From an uncultured Altererythrobacter sp. (GTDB lineage: Bacteria; Pseudomonadota; Alphaproteobacteria; Sphingomonadales; Sphingomonadaceae): 64,000 nucleotides of DNA. Every line of letters begins with the position of its first letter. Position 1 is the stretch's first letter. Made by a program: the position numbers and the translations under genes. This document shows, piece by piece, positions 54,984 to 64,000 of the stretch. The DNA lies in assembly GCA_947492235.1 (NCBI GenBank), contig CANLLZ010000001.1, positions 1,674,001 through 1,738,000 of the forward strand, given 5' to 3'. The notes beneath the pieces are model-generated. The model saw only the letters and a list, made by a program, of their open reading frames with translations, did not search any database and had not been told where the DNA came from.

Positions 54984-56019
54984 CAGCGCATACACCGCGC
55001 ATGCTCCGGGGCGGGTCAATCTGATCGGCGAGCACACCGATTATAATGGCGGCTGGGTTCTGCCTGCCGCGCTTTCCGTCGGTCTGGATGTAGAACTAAC
55101 TCCGCGCGGCGATGGCATCGCCAATATCGCTACCGATGGCTTCGACGGGCCTGCAACCCGGTCGCTGGATGAGGCCGCGAGCGATCACTGGTCCGACACC
55201 GCTTTGGGCGCATTGCGGGAGGCCCGCTCAATCGGCTTGCTGCAAGGCGGTGATCTGTCGGTGCGCTCCACCATTCCTGCCGGGGCCGGTCTGTCATCGT
55301 CTGCCGCCATCATAGTCGCGATCCTCAAGGCCGCGCGGAATGCCGCAGGGGCGGACCTATCCGACACCGAAATCGCGGTCGCCGCGCGCCGGGTGGAGAC
55401 CGATTATATCGGGGTGCCTGTGGGCATCATGGACCAGATGGCCGTGGCGATCGCCCGGCCCGGGCAAGCCATCGCGCTCGATACGCAGTCGCTGGATTAT
55501 ACAGTGGTGAAGCTGCCCGCCGGATACTCGGTCGAAATTATCCATTCGGGTGTCGTGCGGCAATTGTCCGAAGGGCGCTATCGCATCCGCAAGGAAGAAT
55601 GCGACGCAGCGCGTGAGGCATTTGGCCAAGACGCGCTGTGCCTGCTGGACCCACAGGCCATTGAGGCAAAACCGGATGTGGACGACACAATCCGCCGCCG
55701 CGCCCGTCACTGCGCCACCGAGCATCGGCGCGTGCTCGCTGCTGTGGACGCTCTGGCAGCGGGCGATGCCCCCGCGCTAGGCGTGCTGATGCAGGATAGC
55801 CACGTTTCCATGCGCGATAATTTCGCAATGTCGGTGCCCGCTATCGATGCTCTGGTGGCCGATGCGATGGAACTGGGCGCTACCGGCGCGCGGCTGACGG
55901 GCGGCGGATTTGGCGGGTGTATTGTCGCGCTGGTGCCGGAGAATCACCGTGCCGACTGGCTAGCCAAGATGCTGAAACGCCACCCCGATGCGTGGTTCGT
56001 CGACCGTATCGCGGGCTAA
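54976..56019 (+). CDS. galK: Galactokinase
   Basis: 347 residues from ATG 54976, which lies inside the last codons of galT. The galactokinase signature GRVNLIGEHTDYNGG is at 12-26, the GHMP ATP-binding motif IPAGAGLSSSAAI is near 102, and the C-terminal LTGGGFGGCIVAL is intact. It phosphorylates galactose at C1. It is the last gene of the alpha-galactoside operon and converges on the M50 peptidase gene. Confidence 0.95.
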   Translation: MSDSAYTAHAPGRVNLIGEHTDYNGGWVLPAALSVGLDVELTPRGDGIANIATDGFDGPATRSLDEAASDHWSDTALGALREARSIGLLQGGDLSVRSTIPAGAGLSSSAAIIVAILKAARNAAGADLSDTEIAVAARRVETDYIGVPVGIMDQMAVAIARPGQAIALDTQSLDYTVVKLPAGYSVEIIHSGVVRQLSEGRYRIRKEECDAAREAFGQDALCLLDPQAIEAKPDVDDTIRRRARHCATEHRRVLAAVDALAAGDAPALGVLMQDSHVSMRDNFAMSVPAIDALVADAMELGATGARLTGGGFGGCIVALVPENHRADWLAKMLKRHPDAWFVDRIAG

Positions 56020-56031
56020 GCGAACCTGCGC

Positions 56032-56712
56032 CTAACCCGCGATTGCCTGCGCAAGGCCGATATACTGGTCCATCGCCCAGTTCACCGGCGGGCCAATAGT
56101 GTTCTCCAGTACGCCCAGATCGGGCGCGAACCACGTCAGCGCGATCAGGCCGAAGAACAGCAACATCCCGACCGGGCGCAATTTGTCATAGGCGCGCGCC
56201 ATGCTCGGCGGCAGCAGTCCTTCCAGAATATGCGACCCGTCAAAGGGCGGGATCGGCAGCATATTGAAAATCGCCAGAAACACATTGATCAGGATGAAAT
56301 AGAACAGCCCGGTAGTCAGCAACCCCTGCTCCTCTCCCGCAACGGCCAGACCTGCCGCCGCCGCAATGCCAAGCAGTAGGGCGCCTATGGCGGCCAGTAT
56401 TAGATTGGTGCCCGGCCCTGCCGCCGCCACCGCCATCATGCCGAAACGAGGATTGTTCAGCCTGTCCTTGCGCACCGGCACGGGCTTCGCCCAGCCGAAC
56501 ACCGGACCACCGGCCAGCGCCAGCATGCCCGGCACCAGCAATGTGCCTACCGGATCGACATGGCGAATAGGATTGAGGCTCAGCCGGTTCAGTTCCTTCG
56601 CGGTCGGATCGCCCAGAATCAGCGCGGTCCAGCCATGCGCGACCTCGTGGAACACAATCGCCACGATCAGCGCGGGGACCAGCACCGCCGCGAACATCAG
56701 GGTTTCGCTCAT
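56032..56712 (-). CDS. Site-2 protease family (M50) membrane peptidase
   Basis: 226 residues from ATG 56712, nine bases after the tdk stop. HEVAH at residues 22-26 is the zinc-binding HExxH in the first membrane helix, and FNMLPIPPFDGSHI is the second active-site segment (NxxPxxPxDG type). About five or six membrane helices, no PDZ domain, so it resembles the small S2P-like family rather than RseP. Substrate unknown. It is probably co-transcribed with tdk. Confidence 0.87.
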   Translation of the reverse strand: MSETLMFAAVLVPALIVAIVFHEVAHGWTALILGDPTAKELNRLSLNPIRHVDPVGTLLVPGMLALAGGPVFGWAKPVPVRKDRLNNPRFGMMAVAAAGPGTNLILAAIGALLLGIAAAAGLAVAGEEQGLLTTGLFYFILINVFLAIFNMLPIPPFDGSHILEGLLPPSMARAYDKLRPVGMLLFFGLIALTWFAPDLGVLENTIGPPVNWAMDQYIGLAQAIAG

Positions 56713-56720
56713 CTCGCCCA

Positions 56721-57302
56721 CTAGGATTTTCCAATCGCTTCGCTGAAATGACGGCGGCACAGCGCGACATAGCGTTCGTTCCCGCCGATTTCCGTCTGCG
56801 CGCCCTCGGCCACGGGATTGCCCGCGCCATCAACCCGCAGATTCATGCTCGCCTTGCGGCCGCAATGGCACACTGCTTTGAGTTCCACCAGCGCGTCGGC
56901 AATGCCCAGCAGCGCCGCAGATCCGGCGAAGAGCTCGCCCTGAAAATCCGTGCGCAGGCCGTAGCACAGCACTGGAATACCCGCCTGATCCGCCAGCCGC
57001 GCGCATTGCCAAACCTGTTCCTTGGTCAGGAACTGCGCCTCGTCGATCAGAATGCAATCGAGCGGAGTATCGGCATGAGCCTGCGATATTTCGGCCCATA
57101 AATCGGTGGTCGCGTCAAATCGATGCGCTTCTGCTTCCAGCCCGATCCGGCTGGCAATCGGCTTGCCCACAGCGCGATCATCCAGCGCCGCAGTCCACAG
57201 CATCGTGCGCATGCCCCGCTCGCGGTAATTGAAATCGGCCTGCAACAGCGTGGTGGATTTGCCCGCATTCATGCTGGCATAATAGAAATAGAGTTTGGCC
57301 AT
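56721..57302 (-). CDS. tdk: Thymidine kinase
   Basis: 193 residues. The P-loop [12 protein letters not shown] is at residues 9-20, LIDEAQFL contains the catalytic Glu region, and the C-terminal lasso has FEL-type residues with zinc ligands CHCGRKA and LCRRHF. It phosphorylates thymidine in salvage. It is divergent from the AbgT-type gene; the 119-nt intergenic region contains CCAGCATT (57338-57345) and AATGCTGG (57371-57378) as an inverted repeat. Confidence 0.95.
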   Translation of the reverse strand: MAKLYFYYASMNAGKSTTLLQADFNYRERGMRTMLWTAALDDRAVGKPIASRIGLEAEAHRFDATTDLWAEISQAHADTPLDCILIDEAQFLTKEQVWQCARLADQAGIPVLCYGLRTDFQGELFAGSAALLGIADALVELKAVCHCGRKASMNLRVDGAGNPVAEGAQTEIGGNERYVALCRRHFSEAIGKS

Positions 57303-57421
57303 TGCGCCGGGACGCTAGCCGCAGCCGTGCGCCGATACCAGCATTCATCCCTGCGACACGAACCGGTTGCAATGCTGGCCCCAGTCGATACCAACCAGCC
57401 TGCAATATTTACGGGGCAAAG

Positions 57422-59029
57422 ATGACTTCAACGACCACCGCAAGCGAGCAATCAGGCATTCTGGGCTGGATCGAGAGGAGCGGCAACAAGCTGCCCGATC
57501 CGGTGTTTCTGTTCTTCTGGCTGATCGCCATTCTGGTGGTCATTTCGATTGTCGCTAGCATGGCGGGCCTCTCCGCCGCGCATCCGACGGAGATTGACGA
57601 AGCGACCGGCGCGGCGCGGATCATCACGGCGGAAAGCCTGCTCTCGGAGGATAATATCCGCCAGCTGTGGGTCGATATGCCCAAGACATTCACCCACTTC
57701 CACCCGCTGGGATATGTGCTGGTGGTGATGCTGGGCGCAGGCGTGGCGGAGCGCGCAGGCCTGTTCGGCACCGCGATGCGCGCCGGTGTGCGCAATGCGC
57801 CCAAGGCGCTGCTGACCCCGATTGTGGTGCTGGTCGGCATGCTGGGCAATCTGGCGGCGGACGCTGCCTATGTGGTGCTTATCCCGCTCGCAGGGATTAT
57901 CTTCCACGCTGCCGGTCGGCACCCGATTGCAGGCATTGCTGCCGCTTTTGCAGGTGTATCAGGCGGCTTTTCCGCGAACCTTCTGCCGGGCCAGCTGGAT
58001 GCGCTGCTGTTTGGAATTACCGAGGCAGCGGTCGAGACCGTGTTCGGTGATTTCACCGCCAATATCGCAGGCAACTGGTTCTTTATTGTCGCGATGACCT
58101 TCGTCTTCCTGCCGGTAATCTGGTTCGTGACCGACAAGATGATCGAGCCGCGTCTGGGCACATGGGATCCGGCAAAGGCAGGCAATGCCACCGCCGGAGA
58201 ACAAACCGACCGCGAGCTTTCGGGCGAGGAGAAGAAGGGCCTGCGCTGGGCCGGCCTGGCCGTGCTGTTCGTGATCGGTCTGTGGCTTGCCTTCACCTTC
58301 GGTCCGGGCACGCCGTTAATCGACGAGGAAGCCTCCGCAGAGGCGCAGTTGACGCCGTTCTACCAGAGCCTTGTTGCAGGGTTTTTCATCCTCTTCTTGC
58401 TGGCGGGCTGGGCCTACGGGAAAGCCGCCGGAACCATCGGCGATCACCGCGATCTGGTGAAGATGATGGCAGGCGCGATGGAGGATCTGGCCTATTATCT
58501 GGTGCTGGCCTTTGCCGCCGCGCATTTCGTGGCGATGTTCGCATGGTCCAATCTGGGGCTGATCCTCGCCGTTCAGGGCGCGGATTTCCTCGGCGGATCG
58601 GGCCTGCCCGCCTGGGCGCTGCTGGTCGCCATCGTTCTGGTGTCGGCTTTGCTGAACATTTTCGTCGGCTCGGCCAGCGCGAAATGGGCGCTCCTTGCCC
58701 CCGTGCTGGTGCCGATGCTGATGCTGTTGGGCATCACGCCGGAAATGGCCACCGCAGCCTACCGTGTGGGTGACGGGGCAACCAATATCATCACGCCGCT
58801 GATGGTCTATTTCCCACTGATCCTGATTTTCTGCCAGCGTTGGCAAGAGGATTTCGGGCTGGGCAGTCTGGCCGCAACGATGCTGCCCTATTCCATCGGT
58901 TTGCTGCTGGCGGGTCTGGTGATGACCGGCGCATGGGTCGCACTCGATCTCCCGCTTGGGCCGGGTGCCGGCGTGTTCATGGAAGTGCCGACCGCCGCCG
59001 AACCGACAGCTCCGGCGAGTGCAGAATAA
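57422..59029 (+). CDS. AbgT-family transporter
   Basis: 535 residues from ATG 57422; the longer frame to 57302 overlaps the tdk start and lacks homology. The family pattern is clear: IERSGNKLPDPVFLFFWL at the start, a large hydrophilic loop, LAFAAAHFVAMFAWSNLG and VGDGATNIITPLMVYFPLIL near the end. AbgT members import p-aminobenzoyl-glutamate or export sulfonamides; the direction here is not known. About 12 membrane helices. The YceI gene follows 26 bases later. Confidence 0.9.
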   Translation: MTSTTTASEQSGILGWIERSGNKLPDPVFLFFWLIAILVVISIVASMAGLSAAHPTEIDEATGAARIITAESLLSEDNIRQLWVDMPKTFTHFHPLGYVLVVMLGAGVAERAGLFGTAMRAGVRNAPKALLTPIVVLVGMLGNLAADAAYVVLIPLAGIIFHAAGRHPIAGIAAAFAGVSGGFSANLLPGQLDALLFGITEAAVETVFGDFTANIAGNWFFIVAMTFVFLPVIWFVTDKMIEPRLGTWDPAKAGNATAGEQTDRELSGEEKKGLRWAGLAVLFVIGLWLAFTFGPGTPLIDEEASAEAQLTPFYQSLVAGFFILFLLAGWAYGKAAGTIGDHRDLVKMMAGAMEDLAYYLVLAFAAAHFVAMFAWSNLGLILAVQGADFLGGSGLPAWALLVAIVLVSALLNIFVGSASAKWALLAPVLVPMLMLLGITPEMATAAYRVGDGATNIITPLMVYFPLILIFCQRWQEDFGLGSLAATMLPYSIGLLLAGLVMTGAWVALDLPLGPGAGVFMEVPTAAEPTAPASAE

Positions 59030-59055
59030 CCCCGCTTGCCGGAACCGAAGGCAGG

Positions 59056-59670
59056 ATGGGCAGTAAACAGTCTATGCTTGCAGCCCTCTCTCGCTTGCGC
59101 GGCATGCGCATCGGTATAGCCGCGTTCGGCGCATTATTGCTGGGCGCAGCAAGCCCTGCGGGCACAGCTTACGCGATTGACAATGCGGGCAGCAGTGTCT
59201 CCGCCAAGGTCAGCTTTCTCGGCATCGGCAAGCGCACTGCCGGCTTCCCGCAAGTATCCGGCACTGTCCGGCTCTCGCCCGACCGGCCCGACAGCATCGC
59301 CCTGGACGTGAAGCTCGATGCCCGCGCTCTGACGGCGTCGGATGGCCTCACCAGAGACCGGTTGCGCGGCGAGGACTTCTTCTGGGTAGCGAAATATCCG
59401 GTCGTGCGGTTTCGCGGCGATCAACTGACCATGCGCAGCGCCACTTCGGGCACGGTTCGCGGTCAATTGCAGGCTCGGGGCGTTTCCCGGCCGGTGGTGC
59501 TGAATGTCACGTTCGACAAGGCCCCGGCGAATCTGGCACCCGATGAAAGCGTCACACTATCGGGATCGACAACCATCAACCGGCGCGATTTCGGGATGAC
59601 GGCCTATTCGCTGATTGTCGGCAAGAAAGTGATGATCGACCTGACGGCAAAACTGCGTCCGCGCAGATAG
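59056..59670 (+). CDS. YceI-family periplasmic lipid-binding protein
   Basis: 204 residues from ATG 59056. The signal peptide, with hydrophobic core IGIAAFGALLLGAASPAG, ends near TAYA. The beta-barrel domain includes VSFLGIGKRTAGFPQVSGTV, REDFF-like RLRGEDFFWVAKYPVVRF and STTINRRDFGM, typical of YceI, which binds polyisoprenoid lipids such as ubiquinone precursors. Role unclear. It converges with rbfA. Confidence 0.85.
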   Translation: MGSKQSMLAALSRLRGMRIGIAAFGALLLGAASPAGTAYAIDNAGSSVSAKVSFLGIGKRTAGFPQVSGTVRLSPDRPDSIALDVKLDARALTASDGLTRDRLRGEDFFWVAKYPVVRFRGDQLTMRSATSGTVRGQLQARGVSRPVVLNVTFDKAPANLAPDESVTLSGSTTINRRDFGMTAYSLIVGKKVMIDLTAKLRPRR

Positions 59671-59691
59671 TCAGGCCATAGGGCCAGCCGG

Positions 59692-60090
59692 TCAGTCGTC
59701 GCCTTCCAGATCGCGCGCCACTTTCGGATCGTCCAGCAGCTTCTCGATCCGCTCCGCCTCGTCAAAGCTCTCGTCGGGCTTGAATTTCAGTTTGGGCGCG
59801 AATTTGAGGCCAAGTCGCTTTGCAACTTCGCGCTGGAGATAGGCGGTGTTCTTGCGCAGCGCCGCGATCACTTCGGTTTCCTGCGTACCCAGCAGCGGCT
59901 TCACATAGGCAGTCGCATTACGCAGATCGGGGGTCATACGCACTTCTGTCACCGCGATATTCGCGGCGCTCACCACATCGTCATGCACTTCCTGCCGCGC
60001 GAGCAGCTCCGACAGAATATGCCGCACCCGCTCGCCCACTTTCAGGACGCGGACCGATTGCTGTTCGGCGGTGAATTGCTGGCGGGCCAT
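59692..60090 (-). CDS. rbfA: Ribosome-binding factor A
   Basis: 132 residues, usual size. The KH-like fold includes [19 protein letters not shown] and [17 protein letters not shown]-like [20 protein letters not shown], then [23 protein letters not shown]. It matures the 5' end of 16S rRNA and is needed in the cold. In most bacteria truB follows it directly; here the next minus-strand truB is about 15 kb away. Confidence 0.94.
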   Translation of the reverse strand: MARQQFTAEQQSVRVLKVGERVRHILSELLARQEVHDDVVSAANIAVTEVRMTPDLRNATAYVKPLLGTQETEVIAALRKNTAYLQREVAKRLGLKFAPKLKFKPDESFDEAERIEKLLDDPKVARDLEGDD

Positions 60091-60097
60091 TGTCTGA

Positions 60098-60646
60098 TCA
60101 GTCCATCTTGGAGAGAATATTCTTGAGCGAATTCATGTTGCGCGCGGTTCCCTTGCAGCCTAGCCGCCGTTCCAGAACCTTGTTCGACAGGTCGGACACG
60201 CCGACCCCGTGCACATAGTCCAGAAACAGCACGCGGTCACCCAAAGCCAGTCGCTCGCTGCCTTTGCTGCGGTGTTCCTCGATCAACGCATCCACCGCAG
60301 CGGTGTTCGGTTGCTGGCTGAGAAAAATCGAATGCACCATCTTGTCCGATCCGTGTTCCGGACCGGTGCCATGGAACGGATTGTCGTCGATTGCCGCGCG
60401 CACATCCTCGCGGCTGCGCACCATGGCGCAGGATTTAAAGCCGAACGCGTTTTGTACCGCGCTTTCGAGCTGGATTTCCAGCATGGCCGGGTCGCTCGCG
60501 CTGTCCAGAATGACATTCCCGCTGGCCGCGACGGTCTGAACTTCGCCGAAGCCCGCCCCGGCAAGAGCGTCCTTCAGATCGACCATCTTGATCCGGTTGC
60601 CACCAACATTGATGCTGCCCAGCAGGGCAAGATAGCGGGTCATCAC
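60098..60646 (-). CDS. DUF1697 family protein
   Basis: 182 residues. The start [23 protein letters not shown] and ASGNVILDS are the DUF1697 signature. The fold is a ferredoxin-like duplication of unknown function, common in many genomes. It is packed between rbfA (seven bases on one side) and a thioesterase gene (two bases on the other), so it is in the infB-rbfA transcript. Confidence 0.85.
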   Translation of the reverse strand: MMTRYLALLGSINVGGNRIKMVDLKDALAGAGFGEVQTVAASGNVILDSASDPAMLEIQLESAVQNAFGFKSCAMVRSREDVRAAIDDNPFHGTGPEHGSDKMVHSIFLSQQPNTAAVDALIEEHRSKGSERLALGDRVLFLDYVHGVGVSDLSNKVLERRLGCKGTARNMNSLKNILSKMD

Positions 60647-60648
60647 TC

Positions 60649-61086
60649 TCAGCCTTCGGGCCGTGTTTCTGGCTGCGGCTTGGGCGTGGGGATTGCCGTG
60701 GAGGAGGAGCGTGCCAGCAGTCGCCCTTCCTCGTCATGCAACTCGCCTTCGAGGAAGATCACCCGCCGCCCGGCCTTCACCACGCGGCCCGTGCCGGTGA
60801 TCACCGCGCCAGCCGGGACCAGCCGAATGAGCGACATCGACAGGTCGAGGTTGAGCGGCGCTTCCTTGCCATCAGTCGCGGCAACATAGGCATAGCCCAT
60901 CACATCATCGAGATAGCCAGCCACCAGCCCGCCCTGCACGCCCCCGCGCCAGGTGCACATCTGCTCCTGAACGGTAAACCGCATCGTGGCGGTCTGCGTT
61001 GCTTCGTCCCAGCCCACAAACTCCGAAGCGAGCAGGGCGGAATGCGGCGAGGCCGTTTCGTGGCCGAAATATTTGTCGGTGGTCAT
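60649..61086 (-). CDS. PaaI-type thioesterase (hotdog fold), copy 2
   Basis: 145 residues. The hotdog core is GGVQGGLVAGYLDDVMGYA followed by LNLDLSMSLIRLVPAGA and GRRVIFLEGELHDEEGRLLA. It resembles acyl-CoA thioesterases of the PaaI/4HBT class. The neighbouring upstream gene encodes a clear relative, with which it overlaps by four bases. The acyl group hydrolysed is unknown. Confidence 0.83.
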   Translation of the reverse strand: MTTDKYFGHETASPHSALLASEFVGWDEATQTATMRFTVQEQMCTWRGGVQGGLVAGYLDDVMGYAYVAATDGKEAPLNLDLSMSLIRLVPAGAVITGTGRVVKAGRRVIFLEGELHDEEGRLLARSSSTAIPTPKPQPETRPEG

Positions 61087-61508
61087 GCAAGGGGCTCCGG
61101 CATATCTGTCGGCAGCGCAGTTGAAGTCGCGCGGGCCAGCAAACGCCCTTCCTCATCAAACAACTCGCCTTCCAAGAACGCAACCCGGCGACCATGCTTC
61201 ACCACCCTCCCTTTCGCGATGATGGGCGCGAGCGGCACCATCGCAACGAAGGTCATTGTCATGTCGAGGTTCAGCGGCAATTTTCGACCGTGCTCCGATC
61301 CCTCGGTCACGGCCAGCAATGCTCCGCCCATCACCTCGTCAAGGAAGCCGGCTATCAATCCGCCCTGCACGGCCCCGCGCGGGGACGCAAAGCTGGGTGG
61401 GGGATTGAACCGTGTGGTCAACTCCCCCCGCTCGGCATCGAAGGCAACGAATTCACTGCCCATCAGCACCGCAGAGGGTGAGCGCTGGCCCTCGTAAATT
61501 CTCGGCAT
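61083..61508 (-). CDS. PaaI-type thioesterase (hotdog fold), copy 1
   Basis: 141 residues. RGAVQGGLIAGFLDEVMGGA, LNLDMTMTFVAMVPLAPI and GRRVAFLEGELFDEEGRLLA align along the whole length with the next gene, so the two are tandem paralogs. Its stop overlaps the start of the second copy. It lies 18 nt after the infB stop on the same strand. Confidence 0.83.
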   Translation of the reverse strand: MPRIYEGQRSPSAVLMGSEFVAFDAERGELTTRFNPPPSFASPRGAVQGGLIAGFLDEVMGGALLAVTEGSEHGRKLPLNLDMTMTFVAMVPLAPIIAKGRVVKHGRRVAFLEGELFDEEGRLLARATSTALPTDMPEPLA

Positions 61509-61526
61509 GCGCTACCCCCCTGTCGA

Positions 61527-64000
61527 CTACAATGTGCGTTCTTTTTCCTCGATTTCGAAGACTTCCAGACTGTCGCCCGGCTGCACATCGTTGGTGTCTT
61601 CCAGCACGACACCGCATTCAAGACCAGTGCGCACTTCGTCGACATCGTCTTTGAACCGGCGGAGCGAGGCGATGGTGGTCGCGGACACAATGACATCGTC
61701 GCGCGTGAGGCGTGCGAACAGCCCCTTGCGGATGACGCCTTCGGTGACCAGCAGACCGGCGGCCTTGTCCTTCTTGCCCGATTTGAAGACCTCCTTCACC
61801 TCGGCACGGCCCAGCACGTTCTCGACCTTGAGCGGGCCGAGCTCGCCGATCATCTCCTTCGAGATTTCATCGGTCAGGTGATAGATGACGTCGAAATACT
61901 TCATCTCCACGCCGTCGCGCTTGATCAGGTCGCGGGCCTTTGCATTCGGGCGGACATTGAAACCGATGATCGGAGCGCCAGAGGCGGCGGCCAATGTTAC
62001 GTCGCTTTCCGTAATCGCGCCGACGCCAGCGTGCAGCACACGAACCTTAATATCGTCGTTCGACAGGTTGTGTAGTGCGGTGTTGATCGCCTCCACAGAG
62101 CCCTGCACGTCAGCTTTCACCAGCAGCGGGAACTCGACCACGTCGGCCTGCAGATTGTTGAACATCGTATCGAAGCTGGTCGGGGCGAGCGCCGTGCGCT
62201 TTTCCGTTGCTTTCTCCTGACGATATTCGGCGACCTCGCGCGCGCGGGCTTCGTTTTCGACCACGGTCAGCTTGTCACCCGACATCGGCACACCGCCAAG
62301 GCCCAGAACCTCGACCGGCATGGACGGGCCCGCTTCCTTGATCTGCTTACCCTGATCATTGACCACAGCGCGGACCTTGCCGCTTTCGGTGCCGACCACG
62401 AACACATCGCCGCGTTTCAGCGTACCGCGCGTCACCAGCACTGTGGCAACCGGGCCGCGGCCCTTGTCCAGTTGTGCCTCGATCACGGTCGCGTCTGCTG
62501 CACGGTCCGGGTTGGCTTTCAGTTCAAGCAGCTCTGCCTGAAGCGCGATCTTCTCGAGCAATTCGTCGAGATTGGTGCCTTCCTTGGCGGAAATTTCGAC
62601 ATCCTGCACATCGCCCGACATCGCTTCCACAATGACTTCGTGTTCGAGCAGCCTTTCGCGGATTTTCTGAGCATTGGCTTCCGGCTTATCGATCTTGTTG
62701 ATCGCCACGATCATCGGAACGCCCGATGCCTTGGTGTGCTTAATCGCCTCGATCGTCTGCGGCATGATGCCATCATCGGCAGCAACCACCAAGACGACAA
62801 TATCTGTCACATTCGCGCCGCGCTGGCGCATCTCGGTAAACGCGGCGTGGCCGGGCGTATCGAGGAAGGTGATCGTCTGCTTGTCTTTTGTTTTGACCTG
62901 ATAGCTGCCGATATGCTGGGTGATGCCGCCGGCCTCGCCCTTCACCACATTGGCACCGCGCAGGGCATCCAGCAGGCTGGTCTTGCCGTGATCGACATGG
63001 CCCATAATCGTCACCACCGGAGGACGCGGCTTCAGCGTGTCCTCGGGATCTGTGTCTTCCTCGACATTGATCTCAACATCATCGGCCGAGACGCGCTCCA
63101 CATTGTGGCCAAATTCTTCGACCAGCAATTCGGCAGTATCGGCGTCGATGGTCTGGTTGACGGTGACCATCATATCCATCTGGAACAGGGCCTTGACCAG
63201 CTCTGCGCCCTTTTCGCCCATCCGCTTGGCCAGTTCGCCAACCGTGATAGCCTCGGGCACCACGACGTCGCGGATTTGCTTCTCGCGCGGCTTGGAGCTG
63301 CCTCCGCCCTGCGCACGCTTCTCGCGCTCGCGTGCGCGTTTCAGCGCGGCGAGGCTGCGGGCGCGGCGGCCCTCGTCCTCGTTCAGCGCCTTTGTAACCG
63401 TCAGCTTCCCGCCACGGCGCTTGTCCGGGCGTTCCGTAGTACGGGCCTTCTTCTCTTCCTTTTTCGCAGGACGCTTGGGCTCCGGCCGGGCGACCGGCGT
63501 AAATTTGCGCGCTACGGGAGCGCTCTTGCCTGCGGCGGGCGTCTCATCGGCGGCAGTTTCCTGCGCTGCTGCGGCTTCGGCTTCCTCTGCCGCTGCAGCC
63601 TTGGCCGCATCCTTCGCGTCCAGTTCCGCCTGTTTAGCGGCTTCGGCCTCGGCCTTGCGGTTTTCCTCGGCGCGCTTCTTCTCATCGGCAGCGGCTTCCT
63701 TGGACTTCTTTTCCTCACGCTTGCGCGCGTCTTCGGCCATTTTCAGCCGCTCTTCCTCGGCCTCGCGCTGGAGCCGGGCCACGCGTTCCTGCGGGGTTTC
63801 CCCGGCAGGCGCCTTGGGCGCAGGCTTCTTTGCTTCCGGGGCAGGCGCTGGTGCGGGCGTTGGTGTCGGAGCAGGCGCGGCCTCTGGCGCAGCTTCGGGT
63901 GCAGGCGTTTCCGCGCCCTTCTCTCCCGGTTTCACCAGCTTGCGGCGACGCTTTACCTCGACCGCGACCTTGTTGGTGCGGCCATGACTGAATGTCTGTT
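61527..64000 (-). CDS. infB: Translation initiation factor IF-2, N-terminus beyond the window
   Basis: The frame is open to the last base of the window; about 824 residues are visible. The first visible residues, [20 protein letters not shown], are internal to IF-2, so the true start lies beyond. A long charged Ala/Glu/Pro-rich region follows, then the G domain with [23 protein letters not shown] and NKIDKPEAN, and the C-terminal fMet-tRNA-binding domains. It delivers initiator tRNA to the 30S subunit. The genes after it on this strand (two thioesterases, DUF1697, rbfA) are tightly spaced and probably co-transcribed. Confidence 0.97.
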   Translation of the reverse strand, partial: QTFSHGRTNKVAVEVKRRRKLVKPGEKGAETPAPEAAPEAAPAPTPTPAPAPAPEAKKPAPKAPAGETPQERVARLQREAEEERLKMAEDARKREEKKSKEAAADEKKRAEENRKAEAEAAKQAELDAKDAAKAAAAEEAEAAAAQETAADETPAAGKSAPVARKFTPVARPEPKRPAKKEEKKARTTERPDKRRGGKLTVTKALNEDEGRRARSLAALKRAREREKRAQGGGSSKPREKQIRDVVVPEAITVGELAKRMGEKGAELVKALFQMDMMVTVNQTIDADTAELLVEEFGHNVERVSADDVEINVEEDTDPEDTLKPRPPVVTIMGHVDHGKTSLLDALRGANVVKGEAGGITQHIGSYQVKTKDKQTITFLDTPGHAAFTEMRQRGANVTDIVVLVVAADDGIMPQTIEAIKHTKASGVPMIVAINKIDKPEANAQKIRERLLEHEVIVEAMSGDVQDVEISAKEGTNLDELLEKIALQAELLELKANPDRAADATVIEAQLDKGRGPVATVLVTRGTLKRGDVFVVGTESGKVRAVVNDQGKQIKEAGPSMPVEVLGLGGVPMSGDKLTVVENEARAREVAEYRQEKATEKRTALAPTSFDTMFNNLQADVVEFPLLVKADVQGSVEAINTALHNLSNDDIKVRVLHAGVGAITESDVTLAAASGAPIIGFNVRPNAKARDLIKRDGVEMKYFDVIYHLTDEISKEMIGELGPLKVENVLGRAEVKEVFKSGKKDKAAGLLVTEGVIRKGLFARLTRDDVIVSATTIASLRRFKDDVDEVRTGLECGVVLEDTNDVQPGDSLEVFEIEEKERTL

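Overview
The window is GC-rich alphaproteobacterial chromosome, most likely from Sphingomonadales and probably the Erythrobacteraceae (inferred from gene content; no rRNA is present). The indicators are a GcrA cell-cycle regulator, three large TonB-dependent receptors (TBDRs), an Entner-Doudoroff operon in the order zwf-edd-glk as in Zymomonas, DUF6356 and HspQ proteins, and a REP-type repeat typical of sphingomonads. Genes are tightly packed. No intergenic gap reaches 300 bases (the longest are about 250). I see no insertion sequence, prophage, CRISPR array or rRNA; one tRNA-Ser is present.

Layout. 1-4.6 kb: the end of a polysaccharide flippase gene, a VWA-domain lipoprotein, and a three-gene envelope group (OmpA-like, a 58-aa membrane protein, a helix-hairpin-helix protein). 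4.6-8.1 kb: glutaryl-CoA dehydrogenase, maleylacetoacetate isomerase, a fumarylacetoacetate hydrolase and a YetF-like protein. 8.2-26.6 kb: a maltodextrin/alpha-glucan locus. It has two TBDRs, a GPH-type sugar transporter, a LacI regulator and a coupled run of genes: TBDR, halogenase, GH13 amylase, GH13 glucosidase, GH97 glucosidase, esterase, second halogenase. 26.7-33.7 kb: zwf-edd-glk-ppc, which carries glucose released by that locus into the Entner-Doudoroff pathway and tops up oxaloacetate. A 12-bp palindromic motif occurs before the transporter, between lacI and its TBDR, and before zwf, so one LacI regulator may control both blocks.

33.7-40.4 kb is mixed housekeeping: DUF6356, an Lrp/AsnC regulator, a YeiH exporter, tRNA-Ser(CGA), hspQ, an ABC-2 permease, gcrA, DUF1993, a spermidine-synthase-like protein and an AstE-like hydrolase. 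40.5-64 kb carries the widespread translation/RNA cluster infB-rbfA-truB-rpsO-pnp on the minus strand, but split. Between rbfA and truB lie about 15 kb holding an alpha-galactoside locus (SSS symporter, TBDR, AraC regulator, GH36 alpha-galactosidase, glpD, galT, galK), plus an M50 protease, thymidine kinase, an AbgT transporter and a YceI protein.

Main points of interest: paired flavin-dependent halogenases inside an alpha-glucan operon; glpD inside a galactose operon, which suggests galactosyl-glycerol use; an apparent ATT start codon for zwf; a REP doublet translated inside truB; and truB overlapping the stop codon of the sugar symporter.
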